A stretch of DNA of 58,416 nt. It comes from a virus. The DNA lies in IMG/VR virus record IMGVR_UViG_3300009130_000037, positions 1 to 58,416 of that record; one strand, written 5' to 3'. The notes under the pieces were generated by a model that saw nothing but the letters and a program-made list of their open reading frames with translations, made no database searches and was not told the origin of the DNA. Below, piece after piece: positions 8,481 to 19,106 of this stretch. Made by a program: the position numbers and the translations under genes. Position 1 is the first letter of the stretch. The number at the start of each line of letters is the position of its first letter.

Positions 8481-9184
8481 TGATTACACTAAATAAATTA
8501 GTATACGATATTAAAAACATTGCGTATGGAGGAACTCAATCTGATGATTCAGCTGTTAGTGACCGACAAGTTGCTTACTGGATTAATCAGTTGAGGGCCG
8601 ACCTTATAGATCAAACTATGAAGGCCAATCGTTCTATTCCTGATGTATTTGTACAACATATAGAATGTATTAATTTAGAGTGTATAGATGCAGTAGAATG
8701 CTGTGATGTATCATTATCTTCTAACGAGAGATTATTAAAGTCGACACAAAAGATTCCTTTAACTATACAACGTAGCGGAAAGAATACTATAGTGTCAGTT
8801 AGTAGTATTGATAAGACAGTAGGATTTGCTGAGACTAGTTACTATAGACAGAAGTTTAATAAGTACAATAAGTTTACAGGGTCTAAACCTAGATGGTTCT
8901 TAAGAGATGATTACTTATATGTAATTAATGACAAGCTTATGGAAACAATCTCTTTATCAGGAGTATTTGAAGATCCTACAGAAGCTATAGAGTTTCTTAA
9001 ATGTGATGGAGAAGCTTGTTGGAATTGGGATAGTGCATATCCTATTACTAATAAGATATCTAACGTTATTACTAATATCGTAATAAAAGAGAAACTAGGA
9101 TTAGCAATACAAGCTCCTCGAGATGATGCAAATGATGGAAGGGGACAAACAGAAACATCTACTCATACAAATGAACAAGACTAG
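8480..9184 (+). CDS. Ring/head-tail connector-like protein (crAss-like, P22 gp4-like position)
   Basis: The protein has 234 residues. The opening DIKNIAYGGTQSDDSAVSDRQ and AYWINQLRADLIDQTM are typical of the helical adaptor that docks under the portal in crAss-like and other Bacteroidota podoviruses. A middle beta domain (PLTIQRSGKNTIVSVSSID) is followed by a C-terminal helical region. Five cysteines cluster within ECINLECIDAVECCDV and further downstream. It opens the tail gene series leading to the muzzle-like protein at 10448. The family placement is from pattern memory and order. Confidence 0.6.
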   Translation: MITLNKLVYDIKNIAYGGTQSDDSAVSDRQVAYWINQLRADLIDQTMKANRSIPDVFVQHIECINLECIDAVECCDVSLSSNERLLKSTQKIPLTIQRSGKNTIVSVSSIDKTVGFAETSYYRQKFNKYNKFTGSKPRWFLRDDYLYVINDKLMETISLSGVFEDPTEAIEFLKCDGEACWNWDSAYPITNKISNVITNIVIKEKLGLAIQAPRDDANDGRGQTETSTHTNEQD

Positions 9185-9638
9185 AGGTAAAGGAAAGATA
9201 GGGAAAGTATTAGGTTTGAAAGACTCTTATAAGGAGTTTAATAAGACCCAGAGTAAAGATAATCCTTTTTATGTGGATTACACAACATACAAAGCTATCT
9301 GTGCAGAGTTTAATAAAGAAGTCATAAAAGATATATTATTAGACTCTGGAACCTTTAAGGTGCCATATAGACTAGGAGAAATAAGAATACAGAAAAGAAA
9401 GATGGACTTTAGTAAGCCAGCAGCTTTAAAAGTAGATTGGAAGAAAACAAATGCATCCGGTATAAGAGTATATCATATGAACGATCATAGAGATAACTAC
9501 AGGTACAAATGGCATTGGAAGAAGAGTAGCGCAATAGTAAAGAATAAGACCGCGTATAGTTTTATAGCGTCTCGAGCTAACTCGAGAGAACTAGCAAAGA
9601 TTCTTTTAACTAATAGGAGTATAGACTATTTTGAATAA
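9171..9638 (+). CDS. Conserved crAss-like phage protein of unknown function
   Basis: I chose the ATG at 9171 (MNKTRGKGKIGKVLG), which overlaps the preceding stop by 14 bases. An upstream ATG at 9123 would give a longer overlap and a non-protein-like start. The product has 155 residues, very basic, with YKAICAEFNKEVIKDILL, VPYRLGEIRI and a C-terminal YSFIASRANSRELAKILLTN ending in DYFE. Similar small basic proteins sit at this place in related phages, as far as I remember. A nucleic-acid-binding role is possible from the charge but is not shown. Confidence 0.55.
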   Translation: MNKTRGKGKIGKVLGLKDSYKEFNKTQSKDNPFYVDYTTYKAICAEFNKEVIKDILLDSGTFKVPYRLGEIRIQKRKMDFSKPAALKVDWKKTNASGIRVYHMNDHRDNYRYKWHWKKSSAIVKNKTAYSFIASRANSRELAKILLTNRSIDYFE

Positions 9639-9644
9639 AAGTCT

Positions 9645-9652
9645 TATCTTTG
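9645..9652 (+). promoter_or_regulatory. Candidate Bacteroidota -7 promoter element
   Basis: TATCTTTG matches the Bacteroidota -7 consensus TAnnTTTG exactly. It lies in the 45-bp gap before the ring-like gene at 9684, about 31 bases upstream of its ATG. The nearest upstream TTG (9631-9633) is only 11 bases away, shorter than the usual spacing, so the -33 half is weak. Confidence 0.4.
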
Positions 9653-9683
9653 TTAGATTATATAATATAGTAAAAACAAGTTA

Positions 9684-10448
9684 ATGGTATATAAGTATGT
9701 TAGTATTTACAACGTAATAGAGAAACTCTATAGAGATTATGATCACCAAGAGGAATTAGATGTATGGGATGTTATTGAATGGGGAGCTGAAGCTCTTGAG
9801 TTCATAGGCGCGGGACAACAATATGAACGTCGTGTAGCAGAATTAAAGGTAGAGAACTGTATAGCAGTACTTCCTTGTAACTACCATAGTCAACCTATTC
9901 CTTCATACTTAGGATCACCATTAAACTTAGCAACAGGAGGATTCGCTCCATTAGATAATGGGACAGCTGATAGTACAGCTAACCATATTAACGGAGTAGA
10001 AGTAAGTGACGATAACTTCCCTCTGTCTGGACAATCAACCGGAACAACACAAACTCTTAACGAGACGTTTTATATCAAGGACGGAGTCTTCGTTACATCA
10101 ATAAACTCAGGAACAGTTATACTTGATTACAAAGCTATAGCTACAGATAAAGAAGGATTCCCTAAGATTCCAGATCTTATATCATACAGAACAGCAGTAG
10201 CTCGTTACATTCAAATGAAACTAGATCATATCGATTGGAGACGTAAAAGAATAGACGTAAGTGTATATAGAGAAAGTAAAACAGAATGGCAAGAGTTCTG
10301 TCTACAAGCTAGAGCTGCAGCTAACATGCCTAATCTTGCTTATGCAGAAGCTATTAAGAATCAATGGGTTAAATTAAAACCTAATCAAAATTCAGCTGAC
10401 TCGTTCTATAATACAGGAACAATCAGAGAAATGAGAAAACTTAAATAA
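9684..10448 (+). CDS. Tail ring / stabilisation-like virion protein
   Basis: The protein has 254 residues. The N-terminal helix set SIYNVIEKLYRDY...LDVWDVIEWGAEALEFIGA and the following VENCIAVLPCNY strand are typical of a conserved crAss-like structural protein beneath the portal. A variable beta insertion (residues 75-140) is followed by GTVILDYKAIATDKEGFPKI and a helical C-terminal domain. It overlaps the next gene as TAATG at 10446-10450, coupling it to the muzzle-like protein. The specific ring assignment is inferred. Confidence 0.6.
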   Translation: MVYKYVSIYNVIEKLYRDYDHQEELDVWDVIEWGAEALEFIGAGQQYERRVAELKVENCIAVLPCNYHSQPIPSYLGSPLNLATGGFAPLDNGTADSTANHINGVEVSDDNFPLSGQSTGTTQTLNETFYIKDGVFVTSINSGTVILDYKAIATDKEGFPKIPDLISYRTAVARYIQMKLDHIDWRRKRIDVSVYRESKTEWQEFCLQARAAANMPNLAYAEAIKNQWVKLKPNQNSADSFYNTGTIREMRKLK

Positions 10449-13400
10449 TGGGTAGAGAACAAGCTAGAAATACCTTTGCAAAAGGGATGAATCAAGATAC
10501 TGCGTACTCTATATATAATGGAGAGCAGTATTTTAGTGCGTTTAATGTTAGGCCTACTACAGATGATATGGGTCTATCAACTGGTTCTTTAGCTAGTGTT
10601 AAAGGAAATTCATTAGACTTTACTATACCTGACGTAGGAGATTCATGGAAGTTAAAAGCTTTAGATACATTCGTAGCTACTAACTTCGATAATACAGCTA
10701 GATTCTTAGATCTTACTATAGGAGGTATTAATAGACAGATACCTTATCAAGTTACAGAACCTAAAGTGTTCTATGAAGTAATAGCAGATTTTATTAACTC
10801 AGGAGGATATGGAGCATCTATTCCAATAGTAGCTCAGTTCAGTATAGGAGAGATAGTAATATATACAACAGATTATTCTTTTCTAGCTCCTGTATTCTCA
10901 ACACATTTAGATTTCTCAACAACATTAGAATCTCCTGGAGCTACTGATTTAGTAGTAATTGGATCAGTTGATCTTAGAGAATCTATTATAATGTGTACTG
11001 CTCCTAGTACAGCTAATGGTTCAGGACAGATATGGGAAGTAACATGGGATATTAATAGTGTTCCAACATTAAGACTTGTAAGAAACTCAGGAGATAACTT
11101 CGCTAAAGAGTTCCCTATTGAGATGAAATCTAGACAAGAGACTTCTACTATTAGAAGAGTATATTGGACTGATAATGAGAACTCTGTTAGAACTATAAAT
11201 ATAGATTCAGATACAGCTTATATCGATAACATTGATATATTACCTTCAGCCTTAATGGATATTCCAATTCCTATAGAATTGCATCAAGCTGGTGGAGGAT
11301 TAGATGTTGCATTATATTCAGTATCATATAGATTGAAATCATTAGGAGGAGCGGAGACTAGCTTTAGTCCTTTCTCTCCTACCTTTAGAATAACAGCAGG
11401 AAATGAAGTTACTTCAGCATTTGTAGATTACCAGGGTAGTCCTCAACATACTGCTACAACAAAAGCTATTACATATAGGATAGATAACATAGACTCTAAC
11501 TTTAGTTTTATAGATATCTTAGTAGCAGAATATGATACAGCAGCTCCTATTTATTATTTAGTTAAAGAAGGAGAATCTCTGTTAGGAAGCAGTTCATATG
11601 AATTTACTATTGATACAGTAACATCAGAACAAATAATAGATGAAGCTGAAATACTATTACCACCAGCGTCTTTTGCGGCGGCAAAGACTATAGATATTAA
11701 AGACAACCGTTTAATGGTTGCTAACATCAGAGACTTAGATTTAAGTTTATCTGATTGGGATTCCCATGCTTATAGATATAATGGTTCAATGGGGACAGAT
11801 GGATATGAAGCTACTACTAATAAGATTAATAAATTTAATAAAGATTCCACTAGGACTTCTATAAGTACAGACCAACAAAAGTTTCAATCAGATGGAGTAA
11901 CCTTAGGAGCATCAGGAGCTAACGTAAACTATAAGTTTATAACTCAAGATCTACAATTAGATAACTTAGGAGGAACAGGAGATATACAGAATGTATTAAA
12001 TACTGAGATAAGATATGACGTAGATAAACTACAATCAGATATAACTTTAAACTCTAAGATATTACCTATGGGAGGACTATGGAAAAACTATAGTAATCCT
12101 TTCTTTGAGTCTTGGTTTAAAGGGTATCATCGTTCTGAAGTATATAGGTTTGGAATAGTCTTCTTTGATAGAAAAGGAAGAGCATCTGCAGTTAAGTGGA
12201 TATCAGATATTAGAATGCCTGATCCTTCAGAAGTAAATACATTTACTCAAACATCTTCAGAGTTATTAGGACATGCTTTAGGGGTAGAGTTTGATGTAAC
12301 TATTACTGCCGATATGAAAAGTACTTTTACTGGATTCTCTATTGTTAGAGCTCATAGAGGAAGTGCTGATTATACAATACTAGCACAAGGCCTTATAGGA
12401 GATACAACAAATGAATTAGCTTATTCAGATGGTACAGGTGGATTTCCAGATGTAGATGAAAACAATCCTTTTTCTATATTAATAAGATCAGATAGATTTT
12501 TATCTTATGGACAGTATGCTGTTAATAATATCTTTAAATCATTTGATGGACCTATGTTCAAGTTCTTTGCTCCTGGAGCATTATCTGGAACTAAAGTAAG
12601 ACCTATAGCAGGAGTTAGTCCATCCTTATATGGTATAATGAATGCTACTGATACACCCGGAGGTGTAGCTGAGGATCATGGAATCTATGGTAAATACTAT
12701 GCAGTTCAGAATGATGGATTAGGAGATCACTGGTATAGAGACAATACAGTAGCAGATAATCAAATGAATTTATCTTTAGCTATTACAGATTCTATACAAA
12801 TAGATCAAGATCTCGTTCCTCATAGAGAAGGAATTTTTACAGCTGGTACAGGATTTGAAGGGTTCTTTAACTATAAGACTATTCATGATTTTGGTTCTAC
12901 TACTAACACAGCAGGCTTTGGAACTAATGAAATGACATTTAGAACTATATGTGAGCCTACTTTAATGTTAAATACATCTAATGCATTTAGTACGTATACT
13001 ACTAACACCAGAATATTAGGCCCTACACATATCTCAGCAGCAGATGATGGCGTATGGGGAGCAACTCCAGGATTAGCATTGAAGGAATATCCTAATGCAA
13101 ACTTCGTAGCGTTAGCCTCTACTCTTGGATATAGTAATAGATTATTGGCAAACATATATAGAGAACTTCCTAATCAATACGGGGGAGACACTATCAGCTC
13201 TATTAATAATACTGAGTATATAACTACAGGACATTATCAATCAATATCTGATATTGATTCAAGTCTTACTTATACAGCACAAGTATATGGAGGAGATACT
13301 TATATAAATATCTATACAGAGAGTGTAGGTATGGCTAACCATGAAAGAGGAGGAGCAGCAGGTAATCCATATGTGCCCGATGAAAATAATGCTCGTATGG

Positions 13401-14755
13401 TATCTATCTTCTATCCTGTAGAGTCTCCTATTAATGTAGAATTAAGAACAGGACGTAACTTCTCTAATATAGGGAATAGTTCTATTACAGCAGGAGGATC
13501 TAACGTAATTGATTGGTTTATTCCTAATGATGCATATCAATATGATGCTTTTCAGAACAGACAGCATGATAATATAATATTCGAATCTCTAGATTCTTTT
13601 AGGTATAATACATTTGAATTTGATAATAGAGTTCATGCATCTGATGTTAAAGTAAATGGAGAACCTGGAGATTCTTGGACATCCTTTAGACCTTTAGAGT
13701 TTTTAGATGTTGATGGAAACCACGGGCCTATTAATAAGATTATAACATTTAGAGATACATTACTATACTTCCAAGATAGTGCATTCGGTAACATAGCAGT
13801 TAACCCTAGAGTTTCTGTACAAGGTTCAGATGATGTACAAATGGAATTAGGAACAGGAAGGATACTTCATGACTTTAATTATGTTTCTACTACAATAGGC
13901 TCTAAACATCAATGGAGTGTAACTCAATCTCCTAACGCGGTATATTGGTTTAATATCTTAGATAAGAAAGCATATAGATACTTTGGAAGAGGAGCAGATG
14001 AATTAGTAGATATGAAAGGGATGCATAGTTACTTTACTACAACAGTAGAGAATGGACTATTAGCAGCTGATAATCCTCTAGACCACAATGGAGTACACAC
14101 TACTTATGATTATTTAAACAAAGAAGTATTATATACAGTTCTACAAAAGAATGCAATAGTTAAACGATTTACTATTGCTTTAAATGAAACTGTAGACGCA
14201 TGGACTTCTTTCTTTGACTTTACTCCTTATCATTATTTAAATAGTAAGACTAGATTATTATCTCCAAACCGTTCAGATGGAAATACTATCTGGATGCATA
14301 ATACAGGAGAGTATCAACAGTTCTATGGAACATACTTTGATCTTCAATTAGATATTATAACAAACCCTAAGTCAGATAAGACTAAAGTGTTTGATAATGT
14401 TAGCTTGCACACTAATGCTCGTAACATAAATAACTATAGCATAGATCAACTTACATTTGATTCCTTTAACTGCTTTACAGATTACCAGCATTCAGGGCCA
14501 ATATCATTTACTCCTGGAACCAATATTAAAAGGAAAGAGAGAGAATGGCAATTTGCTATCCCTAGGAATGTAATGACAGAGTCAAGTAGTAACTTAGATT
14601 TATTTGATTCTAATAACTATGACTATACTAAAACGTATAAAGATAGAATGAGAGATAAGTATATCACTCAGAAGTATACTAAAGCTGGTTCGGCAGAGTC
14701 TGATCAGTTTGTGATTAATTATATTAATACTCTATATAGAGTTAGTGATAGATAA
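10448..14755 (+). CDS. Muzzle / tail stabilisation-like protein (crAss-like)
   Basis: The protein has 1435 residues and is beta-rich throughout. It begins MGREQARNTFAKGMNQDTAY with a following FSAFNVRPT strand, a start typical of the large 'stabilisation protein' of crAss-like phages, seen structurally as the tail muzzle. Size, beta content, lack of catalytic motifs and position (after ring proteins, before cargo proteins and virion RNA polymerase) all fit. The C-terminus becomes helical and charged (KRKEREWQFAIPRN, then YKDRMRDKYITQKY). The call rests on order and N-terminal pattern. Confidence 0.65.
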   Translation: MGREQARNTFAKGMNQDTAYSIYNGEQYFSAFNVRPTTDDMGLSTGSLASVKGNSLDFTIPDVGDSWKLKALDTFVATNFDNTARFLDLTIGGINRQIPYQVTEPKVFYEVIADFINSGGYGASIPIVAQFSIGEIVIYTTDYSFLAPVFSTHLDFSTTLESPGATDLVVIGSVDLRESIIMCTAPSTANGSGQIWEVTWDINSVPTLRLVRNSGDNFAKEFPIEMKSRQETSTIRRVYWTDNENSVRTINIDSDTAYIDNIDILPSALMDIPIPIELHQAGGGLDVALYSVSYRLKSLGGAETSFSPFSPTFRITAGNEVTSAFVDYQGSPQHTATTKAITYRIDNIDSNFSFIDILVAEYDTAAPIYYLVKEGESLLGSSSYEFTIDTVTSEQIIDEAEILLPPASFAAAKTIDIKDNRLMVANIRDLDLSLSDWDSHAYRYNGSMGTDGYEATTNKINKFNKDSTRTSISTDQQKFQSDGVTLGASGANVNYKFITQDLQLDNLGGTGDIQNVLNTEIRYDVDKLQSDITLNSKILPMGGLWKNYSNPFFESWFKGYHRSEVYRFGIVFFDRKGRASAVKWISDIRMPDPSEVNTFTQTSSELLGHALGVEFDVTITADMKSTFTGFSIVRAHRGSADYTILAQGLIGDTTNELAYSDGTGGFPDVDENNPFSILIRSDRFLSYGQYAVNNIFKSFDGPMFKFFAPGALSGTKVRPIAGVSPSLYGIMNATDTPGGVAEDHGIYGKYYAVQNDGLGDHWYRDNTVADNQMNLSLAITDSIQIDQDLVPHREGIFTAGTGFEGFFNYKTIHDFGSTTNTAGFGTNEMTFRTICEPTLMLNTSNAFSTYTTNTRILGPTHISAADDGVWGATPGLALKEYPNANFVALASTLGYSNRLLANIYRELPNQYGGDTISSINNTEYITTGHYQSISDIDSSLTYTAQVYGGDTYINIYTESVGMANHERGGAAGNPYVPDENNARMVSIFYPVESPINVELRTGRNFSNIGNSSITAGGSNVIDWFIPNDAYQYDAFQNRQHDNIIFESLDSFRYNTFEFDNRVHASDVKVNGEPGDSWTSFRPLEFLDVDGNHGPINKIITFRDTLLYFQDSAFGNIAVNPRVSVQGSDDVQMELGTGRILHDFNYVSTTIGSKHQWSVTQSPNAVYWFNILDKKAYRYFGRGADELVDMKGMHSYFTTTVENGLLAADNPLDHNGVHTTYDYLNKEVLYTVLQKNAIVKRFTIALNETVDAWTSFFDFTPYHYLNSKTRLLSPNRSDGNTIWMHNTGEYQQFYGTYFDLQLDIITNPKSDKTKVFDNVSLHTNARNINNYSIDQLTFDSFNCFTDYQHSGPISFTPGTNIKRKEREWQFAIPRNVMTESSSNLDLFDSNNYDYTKTYKDRMRDKYITQKYTKAGSAESDQFVINYINTLYRVSDR

Positions 14756-14757
14756 AC

Positions 14758-14788
14758 TTGATTATCACGCTAGAAATGAGTACTTTCG
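14758..14788 (+). promoter_or_regulatory. Candidate promoter for the cargo/RNA polymerase genes
   Basis: TTG at 14758-14760 is followed after 20 bases by TACTTTCG at 14781-14788, one mismatch from TAnnTTTG. The spacing is that of Bacteroidota housekeeping promoters (TTG, 19-21 bases, TAnnTTTG). It lies in the 54-bp gap between the muzzle-like and cargo-like genes, 21 bases before the ATG at 14810. Confidence 0.4.
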
Positions 14789-14809
14789 CATATAACTAAA
14801 TGAAGCTTA

Positions 14810-17134
14810 ATGGGACTATTCGGTAGAGGAGCACTTAAAGATATAAATAAGTTAGGGTTAAATACTCTAGCAGCGCCTGCTGAAATGATAACAGGCCAAA
14901 ACTTATACAATCCTGATGTAGAAGGGAATGTAGCTAATGATATAGAACAAGTCCAAGAAGGAGTTACACAAGCTGGATCGGCTATGGTACCTATGGTAGC
15001 AGGAGCTGCATTAGGTCCAGTAGGAGGAATGGCTGTTGGAATGGGACGAGGAATGTTACCTTCTATGGGAGCATCTGCTAACGGAGGTGGATGGGATCCT
15101 AACAGTACAGGAGCAAAGATTGGACAATTCGCTGGAACTGCAGGCTCTCTTGCAATGATGGGAGGTCTCGGAGGAGGCGGTGGTGCTGCAGTAGAAGGAG
15201 CTGGAGGTTTTAGCTCAGGTGCTACAGATATGATGCCAGCATCAGGATTCGGTAGTGGACAACAAATAGGAAATTTTGGACAAAATATAAATCAAATGGG
15301 AATGACAGGAACACCTATGTTTCCTTTCGGAGGAGCACTTCCTTACGAAGGACAACAACAATTTACAGGCGGTAATTTAGCTGCATTTAATGGTCCATCT
15401 CATGAAGACGGTGGAATCAACTATCAAGGAAAAGCTGAGATAGAACTTAAAGAAACAGTAGATATGGAAGGTAACTATGTATACTCTGATAAGTTTATAG
15501 TTCCAGGATCAAAGAAGACTTTCGCTGAAGCTAGTAAGAAGTATAAAGGTAAAGATACAGATGACGATATCACAAAGAACACTAATAAGTTAATGTTGAA
15601 TAGACTTAAAGGGCAACAAGAAGAAATGCGTAAAGAGAAGTTCGAGAAAGAAGCTAAACGTCTTCAGAAAAAGAACGAGAAGTTTATGGCAGAGTATGGA
15701 GGACAGATTCCTCAATATCCTGAAGGAGGATTTATAGCAGATCCTAATATGGGTAATGTACCTAATTTCCAGAATACAGATCGAATGAGTAGAATAGGAA
15801 CTGTAGGAACTGCATGGGAGAAACCAGACTTTGGAAGTATGACTACTAAGAGTGGAAGAGGATGGACTCCAACACAAGCTGTTGAATTACAAAAGAGACA
15901 AGCTGATATAAATAGATTTAAGAACTATGTTAGACCTATGTATAATGAATCAGGTAGAGCTATAGATCCTAATGCAGTTGATGCTGAAGGAAAGAGACTT
16001 ATACCTAATAGTATGTATATGGATTATTTAGATGCAGTAGCATTTAGAAACGAGATGAATCCTGGGTCAGTTCCTAATACTGGAGGAAGTATAGAAGGAA
16101 CACAACTTAAACCACACGAACAGTTAATAGGGCCTAATATCTTAGGGACTCAAAACGTACAAGCTATTTCAACTAACAACGCTCCAGCATTCGAATATGG
16201 AGGTCATTTACCAACTACTGGTATTAACTATGGTGGAAAGAACTATGGAGGAGCAGGAGTAAACTACGGTGGAGGATTTACACAATATGCTTTTGGAGGG
16301 CCTTTATCTCCAGGTATGATGCAAGCAGCTACAGATGCTACAACTAATCCTTTCACAGGAGGAGCTTATCCTACGATGGGTTCTCCTAATATAGGAAGTG
16401 ATTACGTATCAGGATTACCAGAAGCTGACTTTAGTCAAGCAGGGTCTTATATTAATTCTCCAGTAATGAGAGATAGTAATATTCCTTCAGAAGCAAGCTA
16501 TACTAATGCACCTATGTCAGGAGGCCCTAGTAATAGAATGGGAGGAGGAGATGGATCAGGGTTTAATGTAAACCAAGCAGCTATGGCTGTACCAGGTTTA
16601 TTCGCATTAGCGCAAGGGATGCAGAAACCAGAATCATATATGCCTCAGGTTAATCCTCAATACTCAACTGCTATTAATCAAATGTCTAATAGACGATATG
16701 ATGCTCAGCCTGAGATAATGGCTGCTAAAAATGCACAAAGACAAGCAGGTACTCAAGCTAGGCAAGCTGCCGGTGGTAACGCTGCTCTTGAATTAGCTAT
16801 GGGACGTGGAGCGTTAGTAGATTATAATAGAGCAGAGAGACAAGCGTTAGCTAACCAAAACAATATGAACAATCAATATCTAGGAGAAGAAGCTAGATTT
16901 AGAGCAGGTATGGGAAGTGAGCACGCTAGAAACATGCAACATGCTTATGAAATGAACATGAGAGGAAGAGCTAAAGGTAGAGAATACATGCAGAAAGGAG
17001 CAGACTACATTGGAATGTTTGGACAACTAGGACAACAAAATCAAATATATAGAGATCTTATTGACACTGAATATGGTGGACTTAAGAATGGAGCTTACAA
17101 CAAAGTAGGTAGAAGAAATAGAAAATCTAAATAA
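14810..17134 (+). CDS. Internal virion (cargo-like) protein, Gly/Ala/Met-rich
   Basis: The protein has 774 residues. An N-terminal hydrophobic, glycine-zipper-like stretch (about residues 55-135; MVAGAALGPVGGMAVGMGRG, GGLGGGGGAAVEG) could insert into a membrane. Around residue 200 comes FNGPSHEDGGINYQGKAEIE with YVYSDKF and KTFAEASKKYK, a block I associate with virion proteins of Bacteroidota phages. A charged coiled-coil region (260-300) is followed by repeated Gly-Gly turns (YPEGGF, FEYGGHL, YGGAGVNYGGGF) and a helical Arg/Gln-rich C-terminus. Such proteins are packaged and ejected with DNA in crAss-like phages. The role is inferred from order and composition. Confidence 0.6.
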   Translation: MGLFGRGALKDINKLGLNTLAAPAEMITGQNLYNPDVEGNVANDIEQVQEGVTQAGSAMVPMVAGAALGPVGGMAVGMGRGMLPSMGASANGGGWDPNSTGAKIGQFAGTAGSLAMMGGLGGGGGAAVEGAGGFSSGATDMMPASGFGSGQQIGNFGQNINQMGMTGTPMFPFGGALPYEGQQQFTGGNLAAFNGPSHEDGGINYQGKAEIELKETVDMEGNYVYSDKFIVPGSKKTFAEASKKYKGKDTDDDITKNTNKLMLNRLKGQQEEMRKEKFEKEAKRLQKKNEKFMAEYGGQIPQYPEGGFIADPNMGNVPNFQNTDRMSRIGTVGTAWEKPDFGSMTTKSGRGWTPTQAVELQKRQADINRFKNYVRPMYNESGRAIDPNAVDAEGKRLIPNSMYMDYLDAVAFRNEMNPGSVPNTGGSIEGTQLKPHEQLIGPNILGTQNVQAISTNNAPAFEYGGHLPTTGINYGGKNYGGAGVNYGGGFTQYAFGGPLSPGMMQAATDATTNPFTGGAYPTMGSPNIGSDYVSGLPEADFSQAGSYINSPVMRDSNIPSEASYTNAPMSGGPSNRMGGGDGSGFNVNQAAMAVPGLFALAQGMQKPESYMPQVNPQYSTAINQMSNRRYDAQPEIMAAKNAQRQAGTQARQAAGGNAALELAMGRGALVDYNRAERQALANQNNMNNQYLGEEARFRAGMGSEHARNMQHAYEMNMRGRAKGREYMQKGADYIGMFGQLGQQNQIYRDLIDTEYGGLKNGAYNKVGRRNRKSK

Positions 17135-17140
17135 CACAAA

Positions 17141-19069
17141 ATGGGAGCAAACGCATTTGATAACATTTCACCTTTATTAAATTATCAACCTATACCTTAC
17201 CAAGCGATTCAACAATCTGCTCAGCGTATGCAGGATGTATCTGATGATGCGTTTAAACAAGCTGGAGCATTGGGAGATATAGAAGCAGATGTTTTATCTG
17301 CAGATGTAGCTGAACGTAATGCTATATTAGAAAGAGCGGAAGCAGCTCAAAGTAAAATCTATGACCTATATAAATCAGATCCAAGACAGGCTTTAGAGGA
17401 AGCTCGTAGACAAGGTACTGCTCTTAATAAAGAGTTGACTAGGGGTCGTCTTAAAACTATGATGGATAATAAGGCAGCAGCTACTGCTAATATGGCCGCT
17501 ATAGATAAACAATATGCAGCAGGAGAAATTACAGCTCAAGATGCAGAACAAGCTAAACAGATTGCTATGAACAGATATAAAGGTATAGGACAAAAAACCG
17601 AGTTTGGAACCTATGCTGCTTTTGATCCTTTTAAAGTATCTTTTATAGAAGAGCAACTCGCAGATCAAGGATCTGCATTTGCTAAAGGGTGGAAGTCAGA
17701 TAAGTATCCTTTAGGTTTAACTAAAACTTCATATGGATATATAAATAATTCTAATAAAGAACTTGTAGATCAAAATGAAGTTTATAGTGCTATAACTAGA
17801 CATTTAAAAAGTAAACCTGGAAATGTACAATACGCCAAACAACAAGCCGATTTTGCATTTGCAGGAGTAGACCCTAATACTCCAGGATTAGCGCAACAAA
17901 AAGAACAATTTATAGATAATATGTTTGCACAAGCTGCAGCTCCTACATCAGATAGAGAAGCATTTACAAAAGTAGATAGAAGTTTAAATAAAGATTGGCA
18001 GAAAGCAATGTATATGCAAGATGCTGTAGATAACCCAGTTATTCCTGATGCGCATGTAAGACATGGTACAGGAACTGCTACTGAAGACTCTATACCTAAG
18101 TTCTATAAAGATATGTCGTTTGATAAGTATGGTAACCCTAAAGCTGATGTAGAAATAAGCGCAGATAGAATGCCTTACCCTTCTGTCCCAGAAGCTAACT
18201 TAACAGATAGCCAAAGACAAGAACAAAACAAAGCTAGAGCTGAAGCTAGAAGAGAAAACGTAATAGCTAAAGGAAGAGAGATATATAATAAAGGGAAAGA
18301 GTTTGGAATAGACATAAAAGGAAAGACACCTCAACAAGTTAATGATATTATAAAGAAAGCTCATATGGATTATGGAGCTAAATCTACTACGTCTAGAATT
18401 ATACAAGATCCAGCATCTGCTAAGTCTATGGGAAGTATATTAGCTAATAACTTAGGTTCAGCTACATTCTATATCACTGAGCCAGGATCAGGTAAGGTTA
18501 TGAATGAAGATGGTGACTTTGACACTGTAGCTTCAGAACTTATGGGAGCATGGGGAGGAGCAACAGCGGGGCAAGAAGCAGATGCACTATCTTTAATAGA
18601 AGAAGTATTAAGAGGACCTGGTCAAACAGGATGGGACAGTAAAGGAAATCCGTACTTTGAAGTGACGGATGATAATGGAAAGAAAAGAATGATTAGTATG
18701 AGTGGTACAACAGAAGTTGAACCTTATGTTAAACCATATAAAATACTAAGCGAAGCTAGAGATAATCATCAACCAGTAGTACACTATGATCCAGATAATG
18801 GATTAGTAATGACATATCATCCAACCATTAAAGCTAATGGTAAATTTAGTGATGAAATAATAGTAACAATGACGGATGATGGACAACCTTTACCGGAGGG
18901 AGTACATCCAACAAGTCCTGAAGGACAACTATATTATAGTAAACAACGAGTAGCTACTAAAGATTTCAACTGGTTACAGAACGTAACGGAAGAAACTTTA
19001 AAGGATAAAGACTTACAAAGAGTAAGAAAAGTTACAAAAAGTCCTATTACTAGTTACACAGATGATTAA
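17141..19069 (+). CDS. Second internal virion (cargo-like) protein
   Basis: The protein has 642 residues and starts six bases after the previous stop. The N-terminal 170 residues are strongly helical and Ala/Gln-rich (ERAEAAQSKIYDLYKSD, QALEEARRQGTALNKEL), predicting a long coiled coil. The middle carries a low-complexity charged helix (QRQEQNKARAEARRENVIAK). The C-terminal part alternates strands and helices without a named motif. It sits between the first cargo-like protein and the virion RNA polymerase, the place where crAss-like phages encode capsid cargo ejected early in infection. No enzyme motif is seen. Confidence 0.55.
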   Translation: MGANAFDNISPLLNYQPIPYQAIQQSAQRMQDVSDDAFKQAGALGDIEADVLSADVAERNAILERAEAAQSKIYDLYKSDPRQALEEARRQGTALNKELTRGRLKTMMDNKAAATANMAAIDKQYAAGEITAQDAEQAKQIAMNRYKGIGQKTEFGTYAAFDPFKVSFIEEQLADQGSAFAKGWKSDKYPLGLTKTSYGYINNSNKELVDQNEVYSAITRHLKSKPGNVQYAKQQADFAFAGVDPNTPGLAQQKEQFIDNMFAQAAAPTSDREAFTKVDRSLNKDWQKAMYMQDAVDNPVIPDAHVRHGTGTATEDSIPKFYKDMSFDKYGNPKADVEISADRMPYPSVPEANLTDSQRQEQNKARAEARRENVIAKGREIYNKGKEFGIDIKGKTPQQVNDIIKKAHMDYGAKSTTSRIIQDPASAKSMGSILANNLGSATFYITEPGSGKVMNEDGDFDTVASELMGAWGGATAGQEADALSLIEEVLRGPGQTGWDSKGNPYFEVTDDNGKKRMISMSGTTEVEPYVKPYKILSEARDNHQPVVHYDPDNGLVMTYHPTIKANGKFSDEIIVTMTDDGQPLPEGVHPTSPEGQLYYSKQRVATKDFNWLQNVTEETLKDKDLQRVRKVTKSPITSYTDD

Positions 19070-19106
19070 TTTTTAATATATTTACATTTCCATTAAACTA
19101 ATTGAG

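Noticed and set aside
9123-9171. Earlier ATG for the basic protein ending at 9638
   Set aside because: The extra 16 residues read only from within the preceding gene's coding region; the ATG at 9171 gives a short overlap and a typical basic N-terminus.
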